From Thalassotalea sp. PP2-459 (GTDB lineage: Bacteria > Pseudomonadota > Gammaproteobacteria > Enterobacterales > Alteromonadaceae): a DNA stretch of 64,000 bases. The position numbers and the translations under genes were made by a program. Location of the stretch: assembly GCF_001913705.1 (NCBI RefSeq), contig NZ_MKQD01000013.1:27987-91986 (forward strand), in the 5' to 3' direction. The stretch's first letter is position 1, and each line of letters starts with the position of its first letter. Below are positions 1 to 12,664 of the stretch, piece by piece. The notes beneath the pieces are model-generated. The model was not told the origin of the DNA. It did no database searches and saw nothing but the letters and a program-made list of their open reading frames with translations.

Positions 1-3000
1 GCAAGTAGAAAGCCTATAGGCCAAGCCAGTGTTGAACTCATGTTTGACAACATGGCTGATCGCTTTCAAGGCTCGATGGCTGATCGCAACCAAGTGTCTA
101 TTCGTCGTGTTGTCAATCGTGATTCGCAAAATACCTATTACTTAAATGGTGCTAAGTGTCGTAGGAAAGATATCACTGATATTTTTCTGGGAACAGGCTT
201 AGGACCAAGAAGTTATGCGATTATTGAACAGGGGACCATTTCTCGTCTTATTGAATCTAAACCGCAAGAATTAAGAGTGTTTATTGAAGAAGCGGCGGGT
301 ATTTCGAAATACAAAGAAAGACGCAGAGAAACTGAAAACCGCATTCGACACACCCGCGAAAACTTAGATCGCTTAACCGACATTCGATTGGAACTGACGC
401 AACAAATTGAAAAGCTGCATATTCAAGCCGAAGGAGCAAAACGTTTTAAAACGTTTAAAGCTGAAGAGCGACAATTAAAAGCTGAATTAGCTGTGTTACG
501 TTGGCAGAGCTTTGAACATCGTTCGAAGTTAAAGCAACAAGAAATACAAAAGGTTAACGATAGAATAGCTGAGTTAAAACAAACACAACAAGCTGATGCT
601 CTCCTGTTAACTAACGCAAAACAGCAAATTCAAACAGCGAATAGTCAAATTCAACACTGCCAACAAGATAAAATTGTGTTGACTAATGATATTGCGAGAG
701 CTGAGCAACAAATCACGCATGAAAAGGCTCAACAAAAACAGCGTAGAGAAAACGTTGATGTGTTGAAAGCTCAGATGGAAAAAGCACAGAAAATGCTGTT
801 GCATGAGCAGCAGTATTACGTGGAGACGCAACAAAAGTTTGAAAAATATACAAAACATATTAACAGCATTGAGGCACAAATTGTTGAATGTGAGCAACAA
901 CACCACGACAAAACAACACAACTCCAACAATATCAATTAGAGCTACAACAACGTAATCTGGCTTATCGTGACAGCGTGCAAGTTAAAAATCATTTTGAAA
1001 AACAACAATCAGTGTTTGTATCTGAACTTGAACAACAACAACGACAGTTAAATAAAGTCAATGAACAACATGAAACGTTAGCGCTTGAAAAATCGGCTTT
1101 AATGAAGGAGTCGTTGTTTGATGAACAACAGATCCGGCAGGTTATTACTGAAAAAGAACAACAACTACGCGAGCTTAACGCTGATCTCAAAGCCACGTTA
1201 TTAACACAGCAACAACATGCTGAAACCATTTCCAAGCTTCGTGGTGATTGCCGGAGTCAGCAACAACGAGTAGACGAAATAACCAAAAAGCTGAGTCAAC
1301 AAGAAAATTGGCAACAAGCACAATTGTCCACGTTTTCCCCTTCACTAAAAAGTGAAATGTGTAGAGTTCAAGACTTATTGCAAGTTAAACCTGGTTGGGA
1401 ATTGGCTGTAGAAATGGTGCTTGAACAAATGCTACAAGCACATGTTTTCGATTTGCCATGGCATGAAGCGGAAATGGAAAAACTAAACACATTAGACGCT
1501 TGCTTTCTTTACTTATCAAGTGAAGATAACCAAGTAGAAGAAATTTCCACTCATCAAATTCAAGCGACACTGGCAAGCAAAGTGTCGAGTGAAGTTTTGC
1601 CACGAAGCCTATTTTATAACGTCTTGATTGCTACTGATGAAACAGCTTGTTTTGCTAAGCGAGAAAAGTTGAAGCAACAGCAATCTGTTATTTGCCCTCA
1701 AGGGGTTTGGTTAGGAAATAGCTTTATTCGAAAAGGTCAATTAACGCGTTCAGATAACGTCTTACTTTTAACCAATGAAAAGCAACAACTTGAACAATCT
1801 TACCAACAATCAATACAGCAACTAAAAGACTCTGAAACGCTTCTTCAGGGAATTTATGCACAAATTGACAACGTAGAAAAAACGCAAGAAGAAGTATCGA
1901 AACAATTAATTAGTCATCAACAGCAGTTATTAGAAGCAACACAATTTAATGCAACTTGGCAACAAAAATATAAGCATATTGAAAAGCAACAAGCACATAT
2001 ACAACGCGAGCAACAGTCAATAACACAAACGATTAACAAGCAGAAAGTTGACCTTATAACATGGGAAAAAGAGCAGCATGTTGACCATAATGTCGCGAAC
2101 AATGAACTCGTTGCAACAATGGCGTTACTTGAAACAAAAATTGAACAACACAACGCTGCGTTAACTGATATAAATCAGCAACACCAATTGCTAAAAGAAA
2201 ACATTCACCAACAACAAATATTGCTTGAGAGAAGTAAACACGAGAGCCAACTCGCACAGCAAAATATTTCTCGGTATCAAACAACGATTGATAATGCATC
2301 TGCGCAGCAAAAAGCAATGAATAACGATGAAAGCTTACCTGAAGAAAAGTTAATTGAATTAAATGAAAACTTACAGCGATGGTTATCTTCATCGAGCGCG
2401 TTAGATAACGAAATTGAACAACAGCATAAAGTGATTGCAACACAACAAGTTATTTTTCAACAAATGGAACAAAATGCGTCAAAAACCGTCGAACAAATCG
2501 AACAGCACAAACACGCGTTATCTCAATTACAATTAAGTGCTGAAAGTTTTTCAATAAAAGCAGAAAATGCACTTGAACAGCTTGATGAAATTGGTAAAAA
2601 TGCCACAGATATTGCACAGTCTTTATCAGATAGTGCAAATGAATCTCTATGGCAGGCTAAGTTAATAAAGGTTCAAAATGACATTCAACGACTTGGAGCG
2701 ATTAATTTAGCAGCAATTGACGAGTATGAAAGTCAATTAACGCGAAAAAACTACCTAGATCAACAAGATCAGGATTTAAATCAGGCTATTTCAACGTTAG
2801 AATCAGCAATAGAAAAAATAGATAAAGAAAGTCGTCTGAAATTTAAAACAACCTTTGATAAGGTCAACCACGACTTACAAACGTTATTTCCAAAGGTATT
2901 TGGTGGTGGCGATGCATATTTAGCATTAACCGGCGATGATTTATTGGAGACTGGCGTAACAATTATGGCTAGACCTCCAGGTAAAAAGAATAGTACGATT

Positions 3001-3309
3001 CACTTATTATCGGGTGGTGAAAAAGCGTTAACCGCTTTATCATTAGTGTTCGCGATTTTTAGACTTAATCCTGCACCGTTTTGTATGCTGGATGAAGTAG
3101 ATGCACCACTTGATGATGCAAATGTAGAAAGGTTTTGTAATTTAGTGCGTGAAATGTCGAATAGCGTACAATTTATTTATATTAGTCACAATAAAATTGC
3201 CATGGAAATGGCTTCTCACTTAACAGGAGTAACCATGTTTGAACCGGGCGTATCTCGTATGGTATCTGTTGATGTTGAAGAAGCAATTGCTATGGCCGAA
3301 GTATCATAA
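1..3309 (+). CDS. smc: Chromosome partition protein Smc (5' end outside window)
   Basis: SMC-family ATPase that compacts and helps segregate the chromosome. The frame is open from base 1, before the first ATG at position 40, so the CDS is 5'-truncated; about 1102 residues remain and the Walker A region lies upstream of the window. Visible parts: the rest of the N-terminal head, with the GLGPRSYAIIEQG and IEEAAGISKYKERR stretches typical of SMC; a long, very glutamine-rich coiled coil; a hinge region around residues 440-590; a second coiled coil; and the C-terminal head with the ABC signature LLSGGEKALTALSL and Walker B FCMLDEVDAPLDD. It is followed 12 bp later by zipA and then ligA, an order known in several gammaproteobacteria that use Smc instead of MukB. 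Identification is secure; the missing N-terminus is only a window effect. Confidence 0.97.
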   Translation, partial: ASRKPIGQASVELMFDNMADRFQGSMADRNQVSIRRVVNRDSQNTYYLNGAKCRRKDITDIFLGTGLGPRSYAIIEQGTISRLIESKPQELRVFIEEAAGISKYKERRRETENRIRHTRENLDRLTDIRLELTQQIEKLHIQAEGAKRFKTFKAEERQLKAELAVLRWQSFEHRSKLKQQEIQKVNDRIAELKQTQQADALLLTNAKQQIQTANSQIQHCQQDKIVLTNDIARAEQQITHEKAQQKQRRENVDVLKAQMEKAQKMLLHEQQYYVETQQKFEKYTKHINSIEAQIVECEQQHHDKTTQLQQYQLELQQRNLAYRDSVQVKNHFEKQQSVFVSELEQQQRQLNKVNEQHETLALEKSALMKESLFDEQQIRQVITEKEQQLRELNADLKATLLTQQQHAETISKLRGDCRSQQQRVDEITKKLSQQENWQQAQLSTFSPSLKSEMCRVQDLLQVKPGWELAVEMVLEQMLQAHVFDLPWHEAEMEKLNTLDACFLYLSSEDNQVEEISTHQIQATLASKVSSEVLPRSLFYNVLIATDETACFAKREKLKQQQSVICPQGVWLGNSFIRKGQLTRSDNVLLLTNEKQQLEQSYQQSIQQLKDSETLLQGIYAQIDNVEKTQEEVSKQLISHQQQLLEATQFNATWQQKYKHIEKQQAHIQREQQSITQTINKQKVDLITWEKEQHVDHNVANNELVATMALLETKIEQHNAALTDINQQHQLLKENIHQQQILLERSKHESQLAQQNISRYQTTIDNASAQQKAMNNDESLPEEKLIELNENLQRWLSSSSALDNEIEQQHKVIATQQVIFQQMEQNASKTVEQIEQHKHALSQLQLSAESFSIKAENALEQLDEIGKNATDIAQSLSDSANESLWQAKLIKVQNDIQRLGAINLAAIDEYESQLTRKNYLDQQDQDLNQAISTLESAIEKIDKESRLKFKTTFDKVNHDLQTLFPKVFGGGDAYLALTGDDLLETGVTIMARPPGKKNSTIHLLSGGEKALTALSLVFAIFRLNPAPFCMLDEVDAPLDDANVERFCNLVREMSNSVQFIYISHNKIAMEMASHLTGVTMFEPGVSRMVSVDVEEAIAMAEVS

Positions 3310-3321
3310 ACAGGCTAAAAG

Positions 3322-6801
<3,480 letters not shown>

Positions 6802-6805
<4 letters not shown>

Positions 6806-7164
6806 ACGGTAAAAAAGGCATACAGAAACAGTAAACTTGGTGCTGGTAAAATAAAACCAAAAATGGCAGCTTCACACCACTCTATTTTTTGATAAAACTG
6901 TCGCCATTTTTTATCTTGTACTTTTGATGATGGTAACACTTGAAAGAAAAAGATAAATGCAGACAGCACTAGCGCTTGAAGGGCGGAAAACAATATAAAT
7001 AGCGCTAGCCAAATCAATGATTCAGGTGTTAAGTTAGTAATTTGTCGTTGTAATACAAAATATAAAACAAAAGCAAAAACACTCCAGCCTAACAACTTCC
7101 AACGGAAGGTTGATAACGTAATTGCAATGCTATTAAATACTTCAGGACTAAACCAATACTTCAT
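6802..7164 (-). CDS. Hypothetical small membrane protein
   Basis: I do not recognise the family. The ATG at 7164 (MKYWFSPEVF...) follows an AAGG ribosome-binding site. The same frame is open to 7230, but that longer form would overlap the divergent secreted-protein gene. The shorter product has 120 residues and about three hydrophobic segments (WSVFAFVLYFVL, LIWLALFILFSALQALVLSAFIFFF, and the C-terminal FGFILPAPSLLFLYAFF). It runs divergently from the next gene, with starts about 60 bp apart. Its stop overlaps that of the DUF3392 gene. No function can be assigned. Confidence 0.6.
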
Positions 7165-7223
7165 TATTGCCTTACTTACTCGTAGAATAAAGATCACACT
7201 CAACGTTAAGTATAAAGAAAGAA

Positions 7224-7856
7224 ATGGCATTACACAGTAAAAAACTTATATTCATTGCCTTTTGGGCATCTTCAATAACACAAGTTGCTTTTGCATTTTC
7301 TACCGAATACAAGCAGCTTTCAATACAACCTCAACAACAAGTCGAAGTAAGGCCTGGTCATGCTAAAGCGCTAAAATCGTTAGATGATGAAAAGTATAAA
7401 GATGATCTCACAAAAGTGATTATTTCTACGGTCAGTGAAATGTCTGACAGCAACGGGCTAACCTACATTGGTGCTAAAGTAGAGCGTACAGAAGTTGAAA
7501 AGTTTTTGGCACAATTAAAAACAATACTCGGTGATGAGTTTAAACAATACCGTATGAATCAAGCGAACCGAGACGGTAATGCTTTTCATGTGACATTGGT
7601 TGCGCCACAAGAATATCAATTAATGAAAAAAGAGGAAGTCACTCTTGGCCGAACCGTGCGTATCACACTAGAAGGCTTAGGTAGAGTGAGTCAAGGCAAT
7701 AACACCAGTTATTTTGTCGTTGCTTCTTCTAACGATGGTGACTTTATGCGACAAACCTTGCGTTTGGCTGCAAAAGATTTTCATGTAACGCTAGGTTTTG
7801 ATAAAAAAGATGTTCACGGTGTCAGCAAAGGTCAAAATACACTGATAAAGCAATAG
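7224..7856 (+). CDS. Predicted periplasmic 2H-phosphoesterase-like protein
   Basis: 210 residues with an N-terminal signal peptide (basic LHSKK, hydrophobic core, likely cleavage near VAFA at about residue 24). Two copies of the His-x-Thr-hydrophobic signature are present, His122-Val-Thr-Leu and His187-Val-Thr-Leu, 65 residues apart. That is the hallmark of the 2H phosphoesterase superfamily (RNA ligase/cyclic phosphodiesterase fold), which acts on 2',3'-cyclic or similar phosphodiesters. Export to the periplasm is unusual for that superfamily. The assignment rests on the paired motifs and overall length; substrate is unknown. It appears monocistronic. Confidence 0.6.
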   Translation: MALHSKKLIFIAFWASSITQVAFAFSTEYKQLSIQPQQQVEVRPGHAKALKSLDDEKYKDDLTKVIISTVSEMSDSNGLTYIGAKVERTEVEKFLAQLKTILGDEFKQYRMNQANRDGNAFHVTLVAPQEYQLMKKEEVTLGRTVRITLEGLGRVSQGNNTSYFVVASSNDGDFMRQTLRLAAKDFHVTLGFDKKDVHGVSKGQNTLIKQ

Positions 7857-7977
7857 TCATCCTTGTCTCTTTATAGACAGTTAAACTAGCTTATTTATAA
7901 TTAAATTATGTTAAATGGTTTAGATCATGCCGATGTTTGCTTATTATGAAGCTATGGATTTTAATTAAAGGGCTGAT

Positions 7978-8763
7978 ATGAAATCAACATTATTAATAAT
8001 AGCAACGATTGTGGCTGTGAGTGGTTGTGCTAAATCCTCAACAGGCCGTAATCAAATTACGTTATTTTCAGACAGTGAATTGAACAAGATGGGGGCTACT
8101 TCTTTTGAGGAATTAAAAGAGAAAGAGAAAATTAGCCAAGATATTGCAACCAATAATTATGTGCAATGTGTTGCAAAAGCAGTGACAAAAAATGTATCAA
8201 AACAAGCCCATTCTGGCGATTGGGAAGTCGTTGTGTTTGATTCTGAACAAGTAAATGCCTTTGCCTTACCAGGCGGTAAAATAGGTGTATATACGGGGAT
8301 TCTTAACGTTGCCCAAGGTCAAGATCAACTTGCTGCAATTATTGGTCATGAAATTGCTCATGTCACTGAGCGTCACTCTAATGAGCGATTATCGTCAAAT
8401 CAACTGGTTCAAGCGGGGGCAGCTGTTGGTGGTGCCGTTTTATCGCAGCAAGAGGTGGAAAATAAAGAAACTTGGCTGATGGTTGGTTTAGGCATTGCGC
8501 AATATGGCATATTAATGCCATATAGTCGTATGCATGAGAGCGAAGCAGATATCGTTGGTCAAAAGCTAATGGCGCAATCAGGCTTTAAACCGTCAGCAGC
8601 CATTTCATTGTGGCAGAATATGGCGAAGCAATCTAAAGGTTCACCCCCCGAATTTTTATCAACGCATCCGTCAAATCAAACACGGATAAATGATTTATCG
8701 AAAAACTTACCAACAGCTCAAGCAATTTATCAACGTTCAACCCTTCGTCCTAGCTGCGGATAG
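7978..8763 (+). CDS. M48-family zinc metalloprotease lipoprotein (LoiP/YcaL-like)
   Basis: 261 residues. An N-terminal lipoprotein signal ends in VSGC (Cys17), so the protein should be lipid-anchored and face the periplasm. The catalytic HEIAH motif (His124, Glu125, His128) and the downstream third zinc ligand in HESEAD mark the M48 family. Length and lipobox resemble E. coli LoiP (YggG) and YcaL, which degrade misfolded outer-membrane proteins; that specific role is inference. A strong terminator follows at 8791. Confidence 0.88.
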   Translation: MKSTLLIIATIVAVSGCAKSSTGRNQITLFSDSELNKMGATSFEELKEKEKISQDIATNNYVQCVAKAVTKNVSKQAHSGDWEVVVFDSEQVNAFALPGGKIGVYTGILNVAQGQDQLAAIIGHEIAHVTERHSNERLSSNQLVQAGAAVGGAVLSQQEVENKETWLMVGLGIAQYGILMPYSRMHESEADIVGQKLMAQSGFKPSAAISLWQNMAKQSKGSPPEFLSTHPSNQTRINDLSKNLPTAQAIYQRSTLRPSCG

Positions 8764-8790
8764 TGCAGTAGCTTTCCCTTTTGAGTGAAT

Positions 8791-8823
8791 AAAATGGTGG
8801 CAATTTTTGCCACCATTTTTTTT
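8791..8823 (+). terminator. Rho-independent terminator after M48 protease
   Basis: Perfect 13-bp stem: AAAATGGTGGCAA (8791-8803), loop TTT, TTGCCACCATTTT (8807-8819), followed by more T. It separates the M48 gene from the ParD-like/Map pair, so that pair must have its own promoter. Confidence 0.9.
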
Positions 8824-8848
8824 CAATAAATTATACCAATAATGTTGA

Positions 8849-8879
8849 ATGTATATATGTATTATAGCAATATGTATAT
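8849..8879 (+). promoter_or_regulatory. ATGTAT repeats upstream of ParD-like gene
   Basis: ATGTATAT occurs at 8849-8856 and again at 8872-8879, with a further ATGTAT at 8857, all within 60 bp of the ParD-like start codon. Repeated short sites in front of an antitoxin-type gene would fit autoregulation. The region is AT-rich, so this is only a candidate. Confidence 0.25.
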
Positions 8880-8908
8880 GAAACGTATTTTTTTGGGTTA
8901 GATATTAA

Positions 8909-9115
8909 ATGGGTATTGTTAAAATTTCAGAACAATTACATGATGAAGTTAGAAAAACCAGTAGTGTTATGGAACGTTCTATTAATTCTCAGGCTGAATT
9001 TTGGCTAAAAATAGGGCGACTCGCAGAGCAAAATCCAACGCTAAGCTATGAACAAATCATTGAACGAGAGATGCGCTCAGGTCAAGTCATCTCAGTAAGG
9101 CTTATCGGTGAATAA
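8909..9115 (+). CDS. ParD-like antitoxin-family protein
   Basis: 68 residues, recognised as the ParD-like family (MGIVKISEQLHDEVRKTS, then a helix ending in EQIIEREM). These proteins resemble ribbon-helix-helix antitoxins: an N-terminal strand (GIVKIS) that would contact DNA, then helices. No ParE-type toxin gene is next to it. Instead it overlaps a methionine aminopeptidase gene by 8 nt (9108-9115), so the two are translationally coupled. In the databases this family is often seen beside map genes, but its role is not established to my knowledge. It may repress its own operon or bind the enzyme. Confidence 0.75.
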   Translation: MGIVKISEQLHDEVRKTSSVMERSINSQAEFWLKIGRLAEQNPTLSYEQIIEREMRSGQVISVRLIGE

Positions 9116-9902
9116 CAATATTATTATTAAATCAACCGCTGAAATCGAATTAATGAGAGAATCAGGCCGATTATTAGCAAAGGTTTTTAAACAACTCGAT
9201 ACCTTTATAGCTGTTGATGTTACAACGTTAGCGATTAATGATTTTGTTGAAGATTTTATTGTTAATACACTTAATGCTCGTCCAGCGAGCAAAGGTCAGT
9301 ATGGTTATAAATATGTATTAAACTCGTCAGTAAATGAGGTTGTTTGTCATGGAATTCCAAGTGAAAATAAACGATTAAAATCTGGCGATATAGTTAATAT
9401 TGATATTACCCTAGAAAAAAATGGCTTTGTTGCTGACAGTAGTAAAATGTATTTAATTGGTGATGTTAAACCAAGAGCAAAGCAATTGTCTAAAGTAACT
9501 TATCAAGCGATGTGGCAAGGTATTTCTATGGTAAAGCCTGGCGCTACCTTAGGTGATGTAGGACATGCTATTCAATCATACGCACAGCGTCACGGCTTTA
9601 GCGTCGTTCGAGAGTATTGTGGACATGGTATTGGACGTGAGATGCATGAACCACCACAAGTGCTTCATGTTGGTAAGCCTGGAATGGGAATTAAATTAAA
9701 AACAGGCATGACATTCACAATAGAGCCTATGATTAACCAAGGCACTCATAAAACGAAAGAAAAAAAAGATGGCTGGACCGTTGTCACTCGGGATAAAAAG
9801 TTATCTGCACAATGGGAACATACGGTACTTGTCACCGCTAATGGGGTAGAAGTGCTGACGCTAAGAGATGATGAATCGTTGCCTGCGACACTAAACGTAT
9901 AA
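9108..9902 (+). CDS. map: Type I methionine aminopeptidase (ParD-linked paralogue)
   Basis: Removes the initiator methionine from nascent proteins with a dinuclear metal centre. 264 residues from a GTG start inside the ParD-like gene. All expected metal and catalytic residues are visible: the His of VCHGIP, Asp in NIDIT, Asp in GFVADSSKM, His in GHGIGREMHEPP, Glu in FTIEPM and Glu in QWEHTVLVT. It therefore looks fully active. The housekeeping map gene usually lies near rpsB, so this is probably a second copy. Coupling to a ParD-like gene is its unusual feature. Confidence 0.92.
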   Translation: MNNNIIIKSTAEIELMRESGRLLAKVFKQLDTFIAVDVTTLAINDFVEDFIVNTLNARPASKGQYGYKYVLNSSVNEVVCHGIPSENKRLKSGDIVNIDITLEKNGFVADSSKMYLIGDVKPRAKQLSKVTYQAMWQGISMVKPGATLGDVGHAIQSYAQRHGFSVVREYCGHGIGREMHEPPQVLHVGKPGMGIKLKTGMTFTIEPMINQGTHKTKEKKDGWTVVTRDKKLSAQWEHTVLVTANGVEVLTLRDDESLPATLNV

Positions 9903-9925
9903 AAAATTCACCCTATACAATACAA

Positions 9926-10108
9926 CTACTTCTTGTTGAATGAGTCCATTTTATGAGGCTTTTTATTTGACCGAGGAAGTGTTTCATCAAGATCATTTAA
10001 GTTTTTTTTACGTAGTGGTGTTTTTGCGTTTCTACGCACAGTGCTAAAGTTACCAATAAATATCAGCGCAACAACAATAAAAATTGTAATGATTAACCAG
10101 TTATCCAT
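9926..10108 (-). CDS. DUF2897 family small membrane protein
   Basis: 60 residues: one N-terminal transmembrane helix (WLIITIFIVVALIFIGNF) followed by a basic cytoplasmic tail (NAKTPLRKKN...). It matches DUF2897, a small family of unknown function. The ATG overlaps the end of the upstream M15 peptidase gene by 8 nt, making it the last gene of the ACT-yffB-dapE-M15 operon. Confidence 0.75.
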   Translation of the reverse strand: MDNWLIITIFIVVALIFIGNFSTVRRNAKTPLRKKNLNDLDETLPRSNKKPHKMDSFNKK

Positions 10109-10784
10109 GTGATACCCCTTGAACGTTGTATACGTAGCGTTCCATTAATTGCTCTATTTGATCAAGAATAAAAGCTTTTCCCTCAATTTCATGTTTGTGA
10201 AGAGTGTTAGCTAATATTTCTGGCGTTAATTCTGTTAGGAACTGAGTTGCTAATGGGGCAAACGATAAGTGCCAAGGCTCATGAGCAACTCCCCCTTGAT
10301 AGCATTGATATGGAAAATAGAAACCATAATTTTGCGCATTTTCATTAAGCCATTTCGTTAGTTTAGCAAATGGACCATATTCCTCATACTCCCATGCTTC
10401 AAGTGATAATTGCTGCCCGTTGCTAAGCAATGATGGGTCATAAACATCAATATCTGTTCCCCAATGGTGACGACTAGCACCAGGAAGCGCTGAAAATGTC
10501 ATGACAGCATGTACTTTTTCTTCAGTTGATAACTTAGTTAGGTTTACTTGCTGTTGTTGTAAATCGAAAACAGGCAATTCTCCCTTCATCTTTTTATTCC
10601 AAATATTCAACTGGCGATCAAAATCTCGAAAACCACTTGCGATAGATAATTGAAAACCCACTGTTTTCGCAGCATCAACTAAATTTGACCAAGGGAAAAG
10701 CATATCGTGGTGTATTCCCTTATTATCTGACAAATAATGAATATGTGCATCGCTTGTACCTGTTAGAAAGGTTTGATCAGCCAT
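10101..10784 (-). CDS. M15-family D-Ala-D-Ala carboxypeptidase-like peptidase
   Basis: 227 residues. The VanY/M15 zinc motif SxHxxGxxxD is present as SRHHWGTDID and the second motif as HEPWHLSF (ExxWH, catalytic Glu and zinc His). This family cleaves D-alanyl peptides in peptidoglycan or related substrates. No clear signal peptide is seen, so the location and true substrate are uncertain; a cytoplasmic role on peptide fragments is possible. It lies 14 bp downstream of dapE, which makes the diaminopimelate used in peptidoglycan, so a cell-wall theme for the operon is reasonable inference. Confidence 0.85.
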   Translation of the reverse strand: MADQTFLTGTSDAHIHYLSDNKGIHHDMLFPWSNLVDAAKTVGFQLSIASGFRDFDRQLNIWNKKMKGELPVFDLQQQQVNLTKLSTEEKVHAVMTFSALPGASRHHWGTDIDVYDPSLLSNGQQLSLEAWEYEEYGPFAKLTKWLNENAQNYGFYFPYQCYQGGVAHEPWHLSFAPLATQFLTELTPEILANTLHKHEIEGKAFILDQIEQLMERYVYNVQGVSHG

Positions 10785-10798
10785 GATTATGTATTGCC

Positions 10799-11938
10799 TT
10801 AACTGAGTACGTTTACGAGAGTGTGATAGTAAATATCAACTAACTCTTCAAGGTCAGCACATTTTACACTTTCATTCACTTGATGGATCGTTGCATTACA
10901 AGGTCCAAGTTCAACAACTTGCGCACCGGTTGGCGCAATGAATCTTCCGTCAGAAGTGCCGCCTGATGTAGATAACGTCGTGTTAAAGCCTTTTACGGTT
11001 TGAATAGCGCTTGACGCTGCATCCACGAGGGTGCCAGGTTCTGTGATGAAAGGCTTACCATTAAATGTCCATTTAATTTCATAGTTTAACTGATGCTCAG
11101 TTAAAATCGCGTCGATCTTACTGACGATTTTTTCATCGGTTAACTCTGTGCTATAGCGTAAATTAAACCATGCGGTTAAATGACCAGGAACAACGTTTGT
11201 TGCGCCAGTGCCAGATTGAATATTTGATAATTGAAAACTTGTTTCAGGAAAATACTCATTACCCGTATCCCAATGTGTTTGACTCAGTGCAGCTAAAGCT
11301 GGCATTGCAAGATGAATAGGATTTTCAACATGTTGAGGGTAGGCAACGTGACCTTGTTTACCGATTACTTTTAATTCACCTGAAATTGAACCACGACGGC
11401 CGTTTTTAACAATATCTCCCACTTCATTTGTGCTAGAAGGTTCACCAACTATGCAATAATCGATTTTTTCATTTCTTGCTTCTAAAGTGTCTATTACTCG
11501 TGTAGTACCATTGATAAATGGACCTTCTTCATCACTGGTAATTAAAAAAGCGATAGAGCCTTTATGATGTGGATGTTCTGCAACAAACTTTTCTGTTGCT
11601 ACTACCATAGCCGCTAAACTACCTTTCATATCAGCGGCGCCGCGTCCGAATAAATAACCATCTTTGAAAGTGGGTTCAAAAGGCGGAGTATCCCAGCTTG
11701 CTAAATGACCAGCTGGTACCACATCAGTATGACCAGCAAAGCAAAATACTGGCCCAGTATCGCCTTTAAGACACCACATATTCGTGGTGTCTTCAAATAC
11801 CATTGATTCGGTTAGAAAACCTAATTTTTCTAGGCGTTCAGACATCACCTGCTGACAACCTGCATCTTCAGGAGTAACCGATGGACGAGAGATCAAATCT
11901 GCGGCGAGAGTTAAAACCGGCGTGTTAGTTGTCGTCAT
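10799..11938 (-). CDS. dapE: Succinyl-diaminopimelate desuccinylase DapE
   Basis: Hydrolyses N-succinyl-LL-diaminopimelate in the lysine/diaminopimelate pathway. 379 residues, as expected. M20 dinuclear metal motifs: [11 protein letters not shown] (His, Asp), [10 protein letters not shown] (bridging Asp), DEEGP (catalytic and metal Glu), VGEPSS, and the C-terminal [10 protein letters not shown] (metal His). The start codon overlaps the yffB stop (TAATG), so the genes are co-translated. Confidence 0.96.
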   Translation of the reverse strand: MTTTNTPVLTLAADLISRPSVTPEDAGCQQVMSERLEKLGFLTESMVFEDTTNMWCLKGDTGPVFCFAGHTDVVPAGHLASWDTPPFEPTFKDGYLFGRGAADMKGSLAAMVVATEKFVAEHPHHKGSIAFLITSDEEGPFINGTTRVIDTLEARNEKIDYCIVGEPSSTNEVGDIVKNGRRGSISGELKVIGKQGHVAYPQHVENPIHLAMPALAALSQTHWDTGNEYFPETSFQLSNIQSGTGATNVVPGHLTAWFNLRYSTELTDEKIVSKIDAILTEHQLNYEIKWTFNGKPFITEPGTLVDAASSAIQTVKGFNTTLSTSGGTSDGRFIAPTGAQVVELGPCNATIHQVNESVKCADLEELVDIYYHTLVNVLS

Positions 11939-12282
11939 TAGGCAAAAATCTCTTGATAATTTTCTGCCTTAAAACCTAGATGTAATTGGTCGTCAATAAG
12001 CAACAAAGGGCGCTTTAATAACGTTGGCTGTAATAATACTTGTTCTGAGGCTACGGTATCTGAAAGATTAGTTTTTATATGTTCGTCTAAATTTCGGAAC
12101 GTTGTGCTACGTTTATTGAGTAATAAATCCCATGAAGACATAGCAACAAATTGTTGTAACTGATTGTTATCTAGACCGTCAGTACGAAAATCGTGGAATT
12201 GATAGGTAATATTATGCTCATCAAGCCATTTTCGTGCTTTTTTTACGGTGTCGCAGTTTTTTATGCCATATAAAGTTGTCAT
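11938..12282 (-). CDS. yffB: ArsC/Spx-family protein YffB
   Basis: 114 residues, thioredoxin-like ArsC fold. The N-terminus [20 protein letters not shown] holds the single redox-type cysteine (Cys10). The E. coli homologue yffB also lies directly upstream of dapE. A glutathione-linked reductase role has been proposed for the family; the physiological substrate is not known. It is one nucleotide from the upstream ACT-protein gene and overlaps dapE. Confidence 0.85.
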   Translation of the reverse strand: MTTLYGIKNCDTVKKARKWLDEHNITYQFHDFRTDGLDNNQLQQFVAMSSWDLLLNKRSTTFRNLDEHIKTNLSDTVASEQVLLQPTLLKRPLLLIDDQLHLGFKAENYQEIFA

Positions 12283-12283
12283 A

Positions 12284-12664
12284 TTAAATCACTTGATAAT
12301 TATTGTTGGTTAATGCCGTTATAGCGCTGTCAATTTTATTGCTTTTGACTAAGACATAATCGGTATCAAAGGTAGAAATGGCGAAAATACTGATTTTCTT
12401 ATTCGCTAATATGGTTGAAATTTTTGAAAGTATCCCCGTTAATGAAAAATCTAATGGACCAACAACTTCAAGTGCTTGCCAGTCAGGTTCACTATCTTCG
12501 CTTAACAACATAAGTGTACTAGGAGCAACCACCGATACCTCATCATTAGTTTTTGCGATAAAATACATGTGTTGTTTAAACACTTCGGAGGGTATTTCGC
12601 TATTGGCTGGAAAACTATGGATAGTGAACGTGTCGTTTAATCGCTTTAACGTTAGTGTTGCCAT
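12284..12664 (-). CDS. ACT domain-containing protein (CASTOR/ACT_7-like)
   Basis: 126 residues. Two ACT-like halves are suggested: an N-terminal strand-rich part, and the second half LDFSLTGILSKISTILANKKISIFAISTFDTDYVLVKSNKIDSAITAL (split motif, about residues 70-120), which has the usual ACT pattern. ACT domains bind amino acids; as first gene of an operon containing dapE it might sense an amino acid, but this is inference. No fused catalytic domain is present. Confidence 0.75.
   Translation of the reverse strand: MATLTLKRLNDTFTIHSFPANSEIPSEVFKQHMYFIAKTNDEVSVVAPSTLMLLSEDSEPDWQALEVVGPLDFSLTGILSKISTILANKKISIFAISTFDTDYVLVKSNKIDSAITALTNNNYQVI

Noticed and set aside
607..936. Minus-strand open frame inside smc
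   Set aside because: Low-complexity product from the Gln-rich (CAA repeat) coiled-coil codons read antisense; no start signal and it is fully covered by smc.
8285..8479. Open frame inside the M48 protease gene
   Set aside because: Overlaps the HExxH-coding region in another frame and has no motif or ribosome-binding site.
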